A stretch of 64,000 nucleotides of DNA from Catonia carolina. Its lineage: Eukaryota > Arthropoda > Insecta > Hemiptera > Achilidae. A program made the position numbers and the translations under genes. The notes beneath the pieces were generated by a model. The model did not search any database, was not told the origin of the DNA, and was given only the letters and a program-made list of their open reading frames with translations. Shown piece by piece: positions 1 through 12,900 of the stretch (position 1 is its first letter; each line of letters begins with the position of its first letter). The DNA is taken from assembly GCA_035578175.1 (NCBI GenBank), contig JAQMRL010000008.1, forward strand, positions 91,748,541 through 91,812,540, in the 5' to 3' direction.

Positions 1-478
1 ATGAATATTAAAGCCGTAATCTTAAAAATTTCTTTACGAAAACAGCCTCACCAAGAATTTCAGCAAACATGGCACCTACCCTATCTTGTAGAGCATAAAA
101 AATTAAGTAATTGAGGCGCATAAAAAAGTTAGTAAACCAGGCGATTTCAAAAAAAATCGTAGGACCAGTTTTTGAGAAAATCGCAAAAAAGTGAAAAATT
201 ACACGAATAAACTACTACTTCCGGTTGACCGATTTTGATGAAAATGTTTGTGTCAAGTCCGGTAGTGGTATGTAACTTAAGTTTCAAGTTTCAAGTTCGT
301 ACGATGTTCCGTTCTTGAGATATTCTGTTCACACACACAGACCAATCGCTAAAAACATGTTTTTTGGGTTCAGGAGGTCTGAAAACGTGTAGATCCGGTG
401 AAAACTCGATTTCAAAAAATCGACATGAAAACAATACTTTCCTACCTATATATTCATATAGGCAAGGGAAAGTAAAAA
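1..478 (-). repeat. Interspersed repeat family R1, copy 1 (cut by window start)
   Basis: High-copy repeat of about 0.95 kb; this copy is reversed and its distal part is outside the window. Its leading edge (around 465-478) reads, on the minus strand, as the family start ACTTTCCCTTGCC. It also shares a run of CA/TG dinucleotides and the block around 218-300 with the copies at 7737, 9187 and 59683. No coding function was recognised; reading frames here are repeat shadows. Confidence 0.8.
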
Positions 479-655
479 AGAAAAGAGATTACATACAGCA
501 GATGGCTGTGAGTTATCAAATAGAAAAGGCATGGAATTTTCAAACGAATTACACGGCTAAATTACCGAACAAATACATTCTTTTACAGTTTTAAGATTAT
601 TTTTTTACAAGTTAAAATTTTCCACACTGAAAAATTATACACCAATGAAAATTAC

Positions 656-911
656 CTCAAGAATAGGCGGTAAACATTTATCCATATGACCCGATTCCAG
701 GAATTGTTTCATAGATCCAAGTACAGCATGTAACGTGTAAACAAGCACATGCACTTGAAAACCTTTGGTTAGCATTGTAGTCATTTCATTTATAAGTACA
801 TGTAGATACTTAGGACCAAGCTCAATCATTACTTTCTGCAATGTCTCACGTGTAACTCTTCTTACACTGTCTAGACGAGATTTCAGGAATGTACAGAGTT
901 TAATTAAAATC
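656..911 (-). CDS. UTP20: UTP20 exon 19 (last in window)
   Basis: Acceptor CAG|G at 912-914 and donor GAG|GTAAT after 656. It completes the Gly codon begun in exon 18 (GG+G), then reads ILIKLCTFLKSRLDSVRR and ends PPILE in phase 0. It contains the conserved UTP20 HEAT segment with TKGFQVHVLVYTLH. 256 nt. The gene continues to the left of the window. Confidence 0.93.
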
Positions 912-3900
912 CTGTGAACAATCAATCGAATAAATGCAATGAAAACACAAACAATCGAATTCAATTTTTAAATTATGAAATAAATAGAAGTTTTAAATAA
1001 ATCTTTATAATGCATCCAGCAATCTGTACTCAATCCTATTGTCAAAATGTTTAATTATTTAGTTTTATATGAATGACTGAAGATACAATGTCTACTAAAC
1101 ACTTTTAATAGATTTTAAAAAGTTTAGTTTCAATTTTATGTACTCTGATGATGGTGGATCCACCAAAACATGTCAGTGAAAAATAAAATATTTTTACAAT
1201 AAAATAGAACAGTTTTAAGGGAGTAGTCAATCCAGAAAATGAAAATCCAACCTTCTGGCTATAATTTATCATTATTTATTTTAAATGAAAGAGTAATTTA
1301 CTAGTAATGATCTACCATTTGAACCAGGCCAAAAAATTAATTACAGCCCCTAATATAAGGGTGAGGTTGTAAAAGCGGGCTTTTACGGGGAATCAAATAT
1401 CTCAGGAACCAAGAAAGATATCAACATGATTCTTATGCTACAAAATACAGAAAATTGCTCTCTATTATCTGTTGTATGCACTTGTATATATATTTCCTTA
1501 CAAGAAATTTATTGAAAAAGAACCATTTTTCAAAAGCATTTATTTTATTCAAAAATAAATCTTTATAATGCATCCTGCAGTTTGAAATTATTTCTATTTC
1601 ATATAATGAATTAATATAATAATTTCACTAACCTTCTTTTTAAACTGCGTCACCTTTATTTTAATTTCTACTTACACGTGTTTCGGTGGATCCACCATCA
1701 TCAGAGAAAATGAAAAATTGAAACTAAAAATTTTTTTTCTCATTTATTTAAAATTTACAGAAGATGGTACATCTTCAGTCACTTGTATAAAACTGATTTA
1801 AAAATTAGTTTATTTTAATTTATCCCTTCTCATATTTACTGTAGATAGCAGCAGCAGTCAATATCACTTCATCATTCCTAAATTTTATTTGTTCATTCAA
1901 AATGTCCTGCTTTTGCTCTTTCAAATATTTATAAATATGGAACATCTCATATTTTTCAATGTTATTTTTGTTCTCTATATTACATTGTTCTATTATATTG
2001 AAATGTTCGTCTATTTTACCAAATTTATGTCTTTCTTCTTTTATATGATTGGTATAGTTAGATATAATGTAGTCACATTTCAGTGCTTTTTTATGTTCAT
2101 TATACCTCACTTGAAAATTACGACTAGTCATACCAATGTAAAATTTTTTACAATCCTCATTACCACAATCTATTTTATACACACCCTTTTTATTGCTTAG
2201 TGTTTCATTTATATTATTTTTAATTATATTTGTGGACAGTAGTTTTTTATTATTACATTTGTATGCGATTTGTAATAATAATGTAATAATAAAAAGAAAT
2301 GTAATAATAAAAACTACTGTCCACAAATATAATTAAAAATAATATAAATGAAACACTAAGCAATAAAAAGGGTGTGTATAAAATAGATTGTGGTAATGAG
2401 GATTGTAAAAACTTTTACATTGGTATGACTAGTCGTAATTTTCAAGTGAGGTATAATGAACATAAAAAAGCACTGAAATTGACTACATTATATCTAACTA
2501 TACCAATCATATAAAAGAAGAAAGACATAAATTTGGTAAAATAGATGAACATTTCAATATAATAGAACAATGTAATATAGAGAATAAAAATAAAATTGAA
2601 AAATATGAGATGTTCCATATTTATAAATATTTGAAAGAGCAAAAGCAGGACATTTTGAATGAACAAATAAAATTTAGGAATGATGAAGTGATATTGACTG
2701 CTGCTGCTATCTACAGTAAATATGAGAAGGGATAAATTAAAATAAACTAATTTTTAAATCAGTTTTATACAAGTGACTGAAGATGTACCATCTTCTGTAA
2801 ATTTTAAATAAATGAGAAAAAAAAATTTTTAGTTTCAATTTTTCATTTACTCTGATGATGGTGGATCCACCGAAACACGTGTAAGTAGAAATTAAAATAA
2901 AGGTGACGCAGTTTAAAAAGAAGGTTAGTAAAATTATTGTATTAATTCATTACATTTATTTTATGTATTCACAAATTATTTTTTAACTAAATTCACTTTA
3001 ATTTAGTGTAGTGTTCAAAAATATTCGTTATGGTTTTTGAGTTAAAGCTCTTCAAATGAGTGCGGGCAGGTGAATGGCATGCATTAACGCACGTGACACC
3101 ACATGTCGAAAAAGAAAGCGCACGAGTGTGGACGTACCTAATAACAGTTGCATCAAATTTTGTAATATGAAATATCGATTTCATCAAAATGAAATAGGGA
3201 ATTTAATTCTTTTTATTTTTCTATTTATATGCGACCTGTTATTATTAAAACGTTTACAAACAAAAACAAAATTTTCCACTTGGCTATCGTTTTCACTACT
3301 TGGGCACAATGATTTGTTTTTATCTGCTATTTCTTGCATTATGTTAACCCATCAAAAATTAAAAAATTCACAGTTAACTAGCATAAAATTCTTTCTTCTA
3401 CTATGTAATTCATATTCCATATAATATTTGCTTTATCTCCTCAGAACTATTTCTTATCTTATTAATTTGGGCGATTATTGGGACTGGTGGATACCACGCA
3501 AGATTTATTGATAGCCCAGGGAAAGATTAAGTAACATTTTATGAATGGGTTATGATTACTATCTCTATATTTACTTACCCTGGCAAATTCTGTTCTAAAA
3601 TTTTTACTGGAAGATGCTTAAGTAATTTGATAGCAGCTAAAGCAATTGGACTTTTCAGCATATCTTCTTCATCGCGGTCAGGACCAAGATTTTTTTTATT
3701 TAATTTATGTGTGCTATCACTCTGCGATCTCATTCCAACCACTCTTAATAATTGTACCAAGAGACTATGCTTCATAGTTTTAATAACTCTGATCGCACCT
3801 GCTTCTGTGAGGACTGTAATTTTATCGACGACACAAATTTCTGTGTCTTTGACAGTTTCATCAGATGCATCTTCAGTTACATCATCTGTTTCTTTTGCTA

Positions 3901-6900
3901 AATTTTTAACCAATTCATTTTCGTCAGATTTTTCATCTTCATCATCCTCATCGCCTTCTAATTCCTCAGCTTTATTTTCTTTGTCATGTTCATTATCATT
4001 AACATCTACCGACTCCGTGACAACTTCATCCTCAATTTTAGATTTATTGGGATCAGTTTTATCACTATTATTGTTAACTCTATCGAGTCTTTCAATTTCA
4101 GAATAAGAAGCTTTTGATAAATCAAAATGAAATCCATTCAATACTGTCACAACGATACGAACTAACTGTTTTTGCAAATCGATATTATGCTGTAATTTTG
4201 AAAGATAAAACCGTAGAATGGTTTCGTACTGATGCCATGATAGAAGTTTACACACTGTACCTAACGCCTGTAAAAATAAAACACAAAACAATTAAAATGC
4301 TTTAATATAATTATAAAAGTTCCATCGCTACTAATCGTTATATTTGAACTAACTACTGTTACCTGAATGTATTTAAATACTGGCAAATATTTGTTCACCT
4401 GAATATATTAGTAAACCAATGAAGAATACTGTGACAAGTATATGGATTATAATGTTTTGACAATAGCTTTTGTATGTGTTTGGAGACAAGCAATTATTGC
4501 TGTATACTGTTGTTTCTTAGAAAAGGGTGGAATTTAATTTTTATAATTTATTCTTTACTTTGTGAGAACAATTTTTTTTTTTTGGTTTTACGTCCGACTG
4601 TTTTGCAGTTTCTGCTAATGCAGACGGTGAATGATGAAATGATTTTTTGTAACGTATGAAAAAATGCCGTGCCTGAATGGGATTCGAACCCAAGACCGCA
4701 TGATGAGAGGCGAGCACATTACCAACTTCGCCAATGCGGCCGGCATTGGAGAAGTGGTAACTGCTAATGGAGACAGTGGAGAATGATGACATATGACAAT
4801 TATGACAAATACAGTATACTAGATGAATATAAAAGCTTGTGACGTCACGACCCGACAGCGCCTTACAATCCAACCTAAAGACATTAATTCTGATACTCTA
4901 CTTGAAGAATAATGATCCTACATCTATGTTCTATTAAAATCAAAATCAGAATAGTAACGCAATTTAAATACCTCGGAGAAATAATAACACAGAACCTAAA
5001 CGAAAAACCCTCAATCCAAATTAGAACAAACAAATTAACTAGAGCACAAAAGCTAACCTGGTACACCTACAGCAAACGATGTTTATCCACAAATGCAAAA
5101 TTAAGACACTATAACATAGTTATAAAACCAGAGGCTACATATGCATCTGAAACACTCTTCCACCTAAATGAGCAATCAAAGACCGAACGACTCCAAAAAA
5201 TAGAAAGAAGAATTGGCAGAACCTGCATCAACAAAAAGTATCAGAAAGATGGGCTGTGGCGAATTATACCTCACGAAGTTGTTTACAGGGAGCTTGAACC
5301 CTGACACCATGCGTAAGAGAAGACTGGGATTCTTTGGTCATATCATGAGGATGCAAGATTTAAGACTCCTAAAGCAACTGGTTAAGTACAACCTCAACTC
5401 CAAAAACACCACAACAGGATGCAGATGGATCAGAGAAATAAGAGAGGATCTGAAGGAAATTGGCCTTATTCCAGACGATACAACAGACAAGAAAAAATTA
5501 AACAATAAAATCCAAAACAAATACACCCGCTTCACACTTACACGAAGAAAACTCAAAGCACGAATTTTTTCAACACCAGAAAGGGCACAAAGATCGGAAC
5601 GTATGAAGAAGTATTGGGAGGACCGCAAGGCCCGAACAATCCCATCGAAGAGACTTGGTTAATGGACTGACTAAAGTGATCCTATGCGGTCATAAAATAT
5701 GAAAAAAAAACCTGAGTGAAGCACTCACAACGTAAAGACAACGTACTCACAACATGAAGTACAGATGTCTAAAAAATGCATTAACGAAAACCAGTTAAAA
5801 ACAAGGCACTTTAAATGCATACACTGGTGTATTTCCGAGAAATTTTTAAGTAAAACAATCAAAGTCAAACGCAAGAAAGAACTGGTTTTAATTTGGTGCA
5901 GTGTCAAAAACTTTCCGTTTGATCATTTTTGAAATAGAGCTGTTTAAACACAACGACTTCTTTCGTGGCGAGCACTATAATTAATTTTCAATAAGTTTAA
6001 AAGGAAGTTTGGTCATTTATTTATAACCAGATCCTGAAAGAACCTGGAATAAACATTAAATACAATAAAAAATTATTGATAATAAGTGAACTAACGAATT
6101 AGGATTACCACCCCGGTTCAGATACAATAATATATTCATTTATTCATAGAACAGCTAAATTCAACTTTTAGGTAATCTTTCAGACTATTTAAACAGCAAA
6201 AAAAACTGCAGTTTTTTACTGTTTTAACCAGTGATGGATTATAGGAATAACCTAGTTATTCCTATAATTATGCTGTTCACTCAAATACAATAATTATAAC
6301 CAGAGAATATTAATGACAGTACGAGGGGGTACCCAAAAGTAACCGGAATAGCATTACCATGGGCGGTGCTTGTGTAGTACGCATTTCTGCCGCACAGACG
6401 TGTATAGCGCAACTCATTGCGAGTTCAATATTCATCTGCAGTGATTGTTTTTGCTAGCGCTGTTTTGTTCTTGTTTCGTTTTTTATGATGGCAAGTTTAA
6501 GTGAACAACGTGCAGCTGAGAAATTTTGTTTTCTACCTGGTAAAAGTGGTGCTGAAACTGTTTTAATGTTGAAAACAACTTACAAAGATGACGCTATGGA
6601 AAAATCTCAAGTATACGAGTGGTTTTCTGGTTTAAAAATCTCGATTCATGACAAACCTTGTTCTGGACGTCCATCAACTGCCTGAATCGACGAAAATGTT
6701 TAAAAAAATTCGAGAGCGATTGCTCTCAGACCGTCGACTGACAATTTGGAAGTTTTAAGAAGATTGCGCAACAGTGACTGTTAAAAAAGATTCGATTAGT
6801 GGCAGATTGGAGACTGGTTCTTACAACACGACAATGCACCTGCACACATAGCCATCTTGGTGTAAGATTTTTTTACTAAAAATGGCATGGTTCCGCTGCC

Positions 6901-9900
6901 CCACGCACCTTACTTGTCTGACCTGGCTCCGTGCGACTTTTTCTTATTTCCACACATGAAAAAAAACATTAAAGGACACCATTTGACAACACTGAAGCGG
7001 TCAAGAAAAAAAATAAGGGAGAGGCTGTCAGTCATTTCTAAAGATGACTTCAAAAAATGTTTCGAACAGTCGAAGCACCGATGGGATAAATGTATTAGTT
7101 GTAATGGAGAGTATTTTGAAGGGGATAAGGTTGTTTTAAAAAAAAAATTGAAAATAAATAGCTTTTGAAAAATAATTCCGGTTTCTTTTGGGTACCCCCT
7201 CATGCAACTCCAATTAATCAGACTAATGAGGGCTGGATGTGATCCGGAAATGCATAAATCTAGATGACACAATCAAAATCACTTTCATTACTACTTCTCA
7301 TAATTTGAATATCAGATTTTGTAGAATAGCAATATTACTACTACCTAATAATTCTTGTCATCTAGTTTTACTACGGTTTTCTGTCGTGGTTTTGAATTTA
7401 TTTTTTTGAAGTGAAAAAGCTCAAGAATTAAATTTAGTTCTAATATAACTTTTTTGAAACTGATAAATACATATTAAACAAAAAATATTTAACAGATATT
7501 AAATTGCAACATCCATGCACTGTCAAAAAACAAACTTAAACTTACCTCAATCGCTGCATCAACTAATGTGTGCTTATTTGAATACTTTTCTTCGCATAAG
7601 TACTCCGATATGAGAGGTAATATAAACTGAGTAATTGTTCGAGAACATGGCGATTTTTTGAGACTTGACAGAACTTTAGATAATCTAAATAAAACAACAA
7701 CAAATGTGTGTATACACAATCAATAGGCAACTACTATTTTTACTTTCTCTTGCCTATATGAATATATAGGAAGGAAAGTATTGTTTTCATGTCGATTTTT
7801 GGAAATTGAGTTTTCACCGGATCTATACGTTTTCAGACCCCCTGAACCCAAAAAACATGTTTTTAGCGATTGGTCTGTGTGTGTGTCTGTGTGTGAACAG
7901 AATATCTCAAGAACGGAACATCGTACGAACTTGAAACTTAAGTTACATACCACTACCGGACCCGACACGAACATTTTCATCAAAATCGGTCAACCGGAAG
8001 TAGTAGTTTATTCGTATAATTTTTCACTTTTTTGCGATTTTCTCAAAAACTGGTCCTACGATTTTTTTAAAAATCGCCTGGTTTACTCAATTTTTTATTC
8101 TCTACAAGATAGGAAAGGCGCCATGTTTGCTGAAATTCTGCGTGAGGCTGTTTTTACGTAAAAACATTTTTTTTTTAAGACTGCGGCTTTAATATGCATT
8201 TTAGTGCAAAACGTTATATAATAAAAATTGTAGAGAATGTAAAATTCTACAACTTTTATTTCAAACATTTTTTTGTATAACGCTTAGTGTAGCGGTAATT
8301 AGCAATTTTCTGTTTTTCTCACGAAAACGTGTGAAAAATCATTTTTTTTAAGATTTCGGCCTTAGAATGCATTTTACGACAAAAGTGTATTAAATAAAAT
8401 TTATAGGAAATTAAGAGATCTACAACTTTTATTTTAAGCATTTTTTTGTATAGTGCCTAGTTTAGCGTGAATGAGCGATTTTCCGTATTTTTAAGCTAAA
8501 CTGAGGTCGATTTTAATTTTGCGTATTTCACTAATGTTTTTTGAGGTTAGTTTTTTGTTCATTTCTAATGTTTTAATACTAATGTTAGGTTTATTGTTAA
8601 TTATTTGCATTGGCAAGAGAAAGTTGTGTGAGTGTTTTACACCAGATTTTTTTTTCTTTTTTTGTTTAATGACTGACTTTTTTGCAATTACTGCTAATGC
8701 AGATGGTGAACGATATATTTTTTTTAACGTATGAAAATATGCCGTGCCTGAGTGGGATTCAAACCCAAGACCGCATGATGAGAGCAATAAGCAACTAAAG
8801 TTGTGGCAGATAAAAATGTAGTGGGCACTTATAGTACCTTTTTTCTTAGTTGAGTCCTAGCGTAAACAAGCCACCGGGCAAGTGGAATGAAAAGAACAGT
8901 GTTCAAAAAATTTTGCTTACACTACATTCGCTTGTATCTTTCATGCCGCTGTTCCATACTTTTACACGAAAAACTATTGAGCCTACTATTGAATACCCCA
9001 TAGATAGAATTAGTTTATGAAGAAAGGACTGACTAATGTTGGGTAAATCAGGACCATAAGTGACAACTGACAAAACCTTATTTAAAGAAAGCAACTCATT
9101 TCTAAAGGAAAATTGATGAATAATAAGTTTTAAAGCAGTTTTGTTGGTATCAAATTTGTCTGAAACAGGCGTTTTACGTTTTTCTTTTTTACTTTCTCTT
9201 GCCTATATGAATAAATATAGGAAGGAAAGTATTGTTTTCATGTCGATTTTTCGAAATCGAGTTTTCACCGGATCTATACGTTTTCAGACCCCCTGAACCC
9301 AAAAAACATGTTTTTAGCGATTGGTCTGTGTGTGTGTGTGTGAACAGAATATCTCAAGAACGGAACATCGTACGAACTTGAAACTTAAGTTACGTACCAC
9401 TACCGGACTCGACACGAACATTTTCATCAAAATCGGTCAACCGGAAGTGGTAGTTTATTCGTGTAATTTTTCACTTTTTTGCGATTTTCTCAAAAACTGG
9501 TCCTACGATTTTTTTAAAAATCGCCTGGTTTACTCAACTTTTATTCTCTACAAGATAGGGTAGGCGTCATGTTTGCTGAAATTCTGGGTGAGGCTGTTTT
9601 CACGTAAAAACGTTGTTTTTTTATGATTACAGCTTTAATATGCATTTTAGCGCAAAACTTTATATAATAAAAGTTGTAGAGAATTAAAAATTCTACAACT
9701 TTTATTTCAAACAATTTTTTGTATAACGCTTAGTTTAGCGGTAATTTGCGATTTTCTGTTTTTTTTCTCATGAAAATGTGTGAAAAATTGATTTTTTTAA
9801 GATTTCGGCCTTAGTATGTATTTTACGACAAAAGTGTATATAATTAAATTTATAGAAAATTAAAAGATCTACAACTTTTATTTAAAGCATTTTTCTCTAC

Positions 9901-12900
9901 AGAGCCTAGTTTAGAGAGAAAGAGTGATTTTCCGTATTTCTAAGCCAAACTGAGGTTGATTTTCATTTTGCATCATTCACTCATGATTAAAATAAGGTTA
10001 TGTTTTTGAGGTTAGTTTTTTGTTTATTTCTAATATTTTATTAATAATGTTAGGTTTATTGTTAATTATTTGCATTGGCAAGAGAAAGTTGTGTGAGTGT
10101 TTCACACCAGATTTTTTAACTGAGGTTTTTAAAACCTCACTGTTTAAATTCTTTTCGTACTCTGTGAACACTTGAACAAGATACACTGGTATTTTCAGCA
10201 GTAAGTGGTTCTATCTCTTTTAATTTCTAGGTTAGAATATTTATTAGCTAACTTATTGAAAACATTAATTGCAATTGTCTTTTCTCCGCTTTGTAAAGGT
10301 TTTCGATTTTTATGTTTAATATTACTTCTGGAAGATGAAGGTTCATCCGCCATCGTCAATACATCTGTAGTCGCACAATCATGTACAAAACCACGCACTA
10401 ACACCCAAAAACTAAGAAAAAATACGAAAATTGATGCGAATAAATAGAATTTTACATCGAATCACACACTAAATCATGAAGACATCACACCACATATTCC
10501 AAAAGGTGACCGACTCATAATTATACTACAAGATTTATTTTGTTTTGATTACACCAATCTTTAAACAACAGATAAGTTATGTGAAATGAAAATAATTTGT
10601 GTATGAAAATGTCAAAATCATTATAATTTTATTATTAGGCCTTTTACACATTATACCACTGATGATTGAATTCACAAAATGTAATGAGTAGGTGTTTTTT
10701 TTTTTTTTTTAGATCACCAGTTAGCTTGCAGAGAGTTCACCCAAGGCCACACGTGTTTGTGTATTGTGTATTTACAGGGACTAACACATAAGCAGTTTGT
10801 TTACAACAGGATTTAACTTACAAAAAACGGACTATAAATGGCCCACTGGTTAATTAACTAGACTGACCAATGCACAAACGTAGGTCAGAAGTTGAGAAGT
10901 TTTAAAATAACGTTAACACTTATTATCCAGCACATCTCATTTTGGGGTTAAATTAATAATAAAAATCTAGTAGGATGCTACAAAACTAAACACATTTAAA
11001 TTCTTTTCGATGGGTAAATATGATAGTTACTTAAGTTACAGTTACCAGTAGTTTGTTAATACAAATATGCAACAGAATTTTATGTGATACATCATGTACA
11101 AATAAAGTAAAGTACATATAGCCGAACAATGGAATTAAGGTAATTGCTAATTACTATAATTTCCAGTATTAAGGTAAAATCCATAGTTAGAATTAGTTAC
11201 ATTACCACACTACACGAGGTGTGATCAAAAAGTAAGGTGACTTTTCATTTTTATAAAAAAATATTCATTTATTCATCCAAAATTATGTTATCCCCTTCAA
11301 AATAATCCCCCTCTGATACAATGCACTTGTGCCAGCGCTTTTTCCAGTCGTCAAAACATTTCTGAAATGCACTTTTGGGTATTGCCTTGAGCTCCTCCAG
11401 CGATGCAGCCTTAATCTCCAAAGAAGAGCCCGGGCTCTTCCACTGGGATGATTGGGCTTTGGTTTCGACATCATAACCATAGACCCATGTTTCGTCACCA
11501 GTTATAACCCTTTTGAGCAGATCAGGATCATCATTGACGTCGTTCAACATGTCTTGGGCGATGTTCATGCGACGCTGCTTCTGATCAAAATTAAGCAGTC
11601 AGGATCATCATTAACATCGTTCAACATGTCTTGGGCGATGTTCATACGACGCTGCTTCTGATCAAAATTAAGCAGTTTTGGAACGAATTTCGCTGACACA
11701 CATGTCATACTCAAAACATCCGTTAAAATTGATTGGCATGAGTCAAGCGATATGTTAAGACCATCAGCTATTTCTCTAATCGTGATTCGATGATTTTTCA
11801 ACACAATTTCTTTCACTTCCTGAACATTTTCGTCGGTTTTTGACGCGCTGGGGCATCCAGAGTGAGGTTCATTGTTAACATTTTCTGGGCCCTCTTGGAA
11901 TAACTTATACCATTTATAAACATTTTTTTTTGCTCAAAGTTGACTCATCGTACGCCACTGTCAACATTTCAAGAGTTTTTGAACACTTAATACCATTTTT
12001 TACACTCTGCTCCATTATTTTCAACAGCAAAAAATGCTGAGCACGCAAACACGAGTCTAACCTTTATGCCTCTCACACAAAAACAACACGTGCTATATAG
12101 TCAAAACTTTGAACATATGATCATGATGAGTGTACCAACACAATAAAAAAAAAAAAAAGTTGAAATTAGAGTGTACAGAGCGCACGAAATTCAAAAAGTC
12201 ACCTTACTTTTTGATCACACCTCGTAGACAATAAGTTGTAAAAATATCCAACTGTCAACCATCTGGTTACAGGGTAGTATTTATTAGGTGGTGAGTTTCC
12301 CTCCTTAGTTTTGGGGCCTTTTTTCACCTCCCAACTTTCTGCCAATGATCAGAGTGGTTCTCCTTCCTTTTTACCCTCCAGGTTGATTGAATGGTTAGTG
12401 GGACTGGAGGCTAGTCAACCAGAGGTTTTGAGGTTTTGGGACAGTGTCGATCAAGTCAGTTCTGTTTGGAATTTAGCTAAAAGAAGGTTTCAAGAAGCAG
12501 AAGGTAGCAACTTTTATTTAGAGAAAACCAGGAGGGAACAAGAAGAAGCAGAAGAACGAGAAATACTTATTCGGAGATATTTGATAGTCAAATTTGTTAA
12601 TCATAAGGGATTAGTAAGCTTCCCTTAAAAAAAATACCATGACAACTGTGCACACTTTACTGTACAGGGTTTGTATAAAAAGTAACCGGACTGAGCTTGT
12701 GACGCCCAGGTAAAACGTTTGTAAACCGGTTGTTGGTGCTCTAGTGGTGGTGGGGGATCGAGGGAAGGGGAGCGGGCCTGAGTCAGTTGCTTCTAGACGC
12801 TTGGAGGGTTAGCATCGTGCGAGAGCGCAGTGCGTGTTCAGTGATCTCGTCGGAGTGAAAATAGAGCGTACCATCGAGCAACGTGTTAACATCAAATTTT

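Larger units (their letters stand above)
1604..2952. mobile_element. Penelope-like retroelement fragments as a large palindrome
   Basis: Two nearly identical ~655-bp arms (about 1604-2258 and 2299-2952) face each other around a ~40-bp AT-rich centre. Each arm carries the end of a Penelope-like element: the GIY-YIG endonuclease coding region, the 3' tail, and a hammerhead-bearing terminal repeat outward of it. The right arm differs by small indels, for example a 3-nt loss near 2479. Such head-to-head partial copies are typical of Penelope-like elements. It lies in the intron between UTP20 exons 19 and 18. Confidence 0.85.

Noticed and set aside
1889..2200. 103-codon hydrophobic plus-strand ORF (and its mirror at 2442-2666 on the minus strand)
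   Set aside because: Antisense of the GIY-YIG arms; its hydrophobicity reflects the complement of Lys/Asn-rich coding.
3552..4106. 184-codon plus-strand ORF rich in Ser
   Set aside because: It is the complement of the acidic part of UTP20 exon 18; the minus strand is the coding one.
7781..8161. 126-codon ORF also partly present near 9321 and 22583
   Set aside because: It recurs because the R1 repeat recurs; frames are broken by indels between copies and show no protein features.
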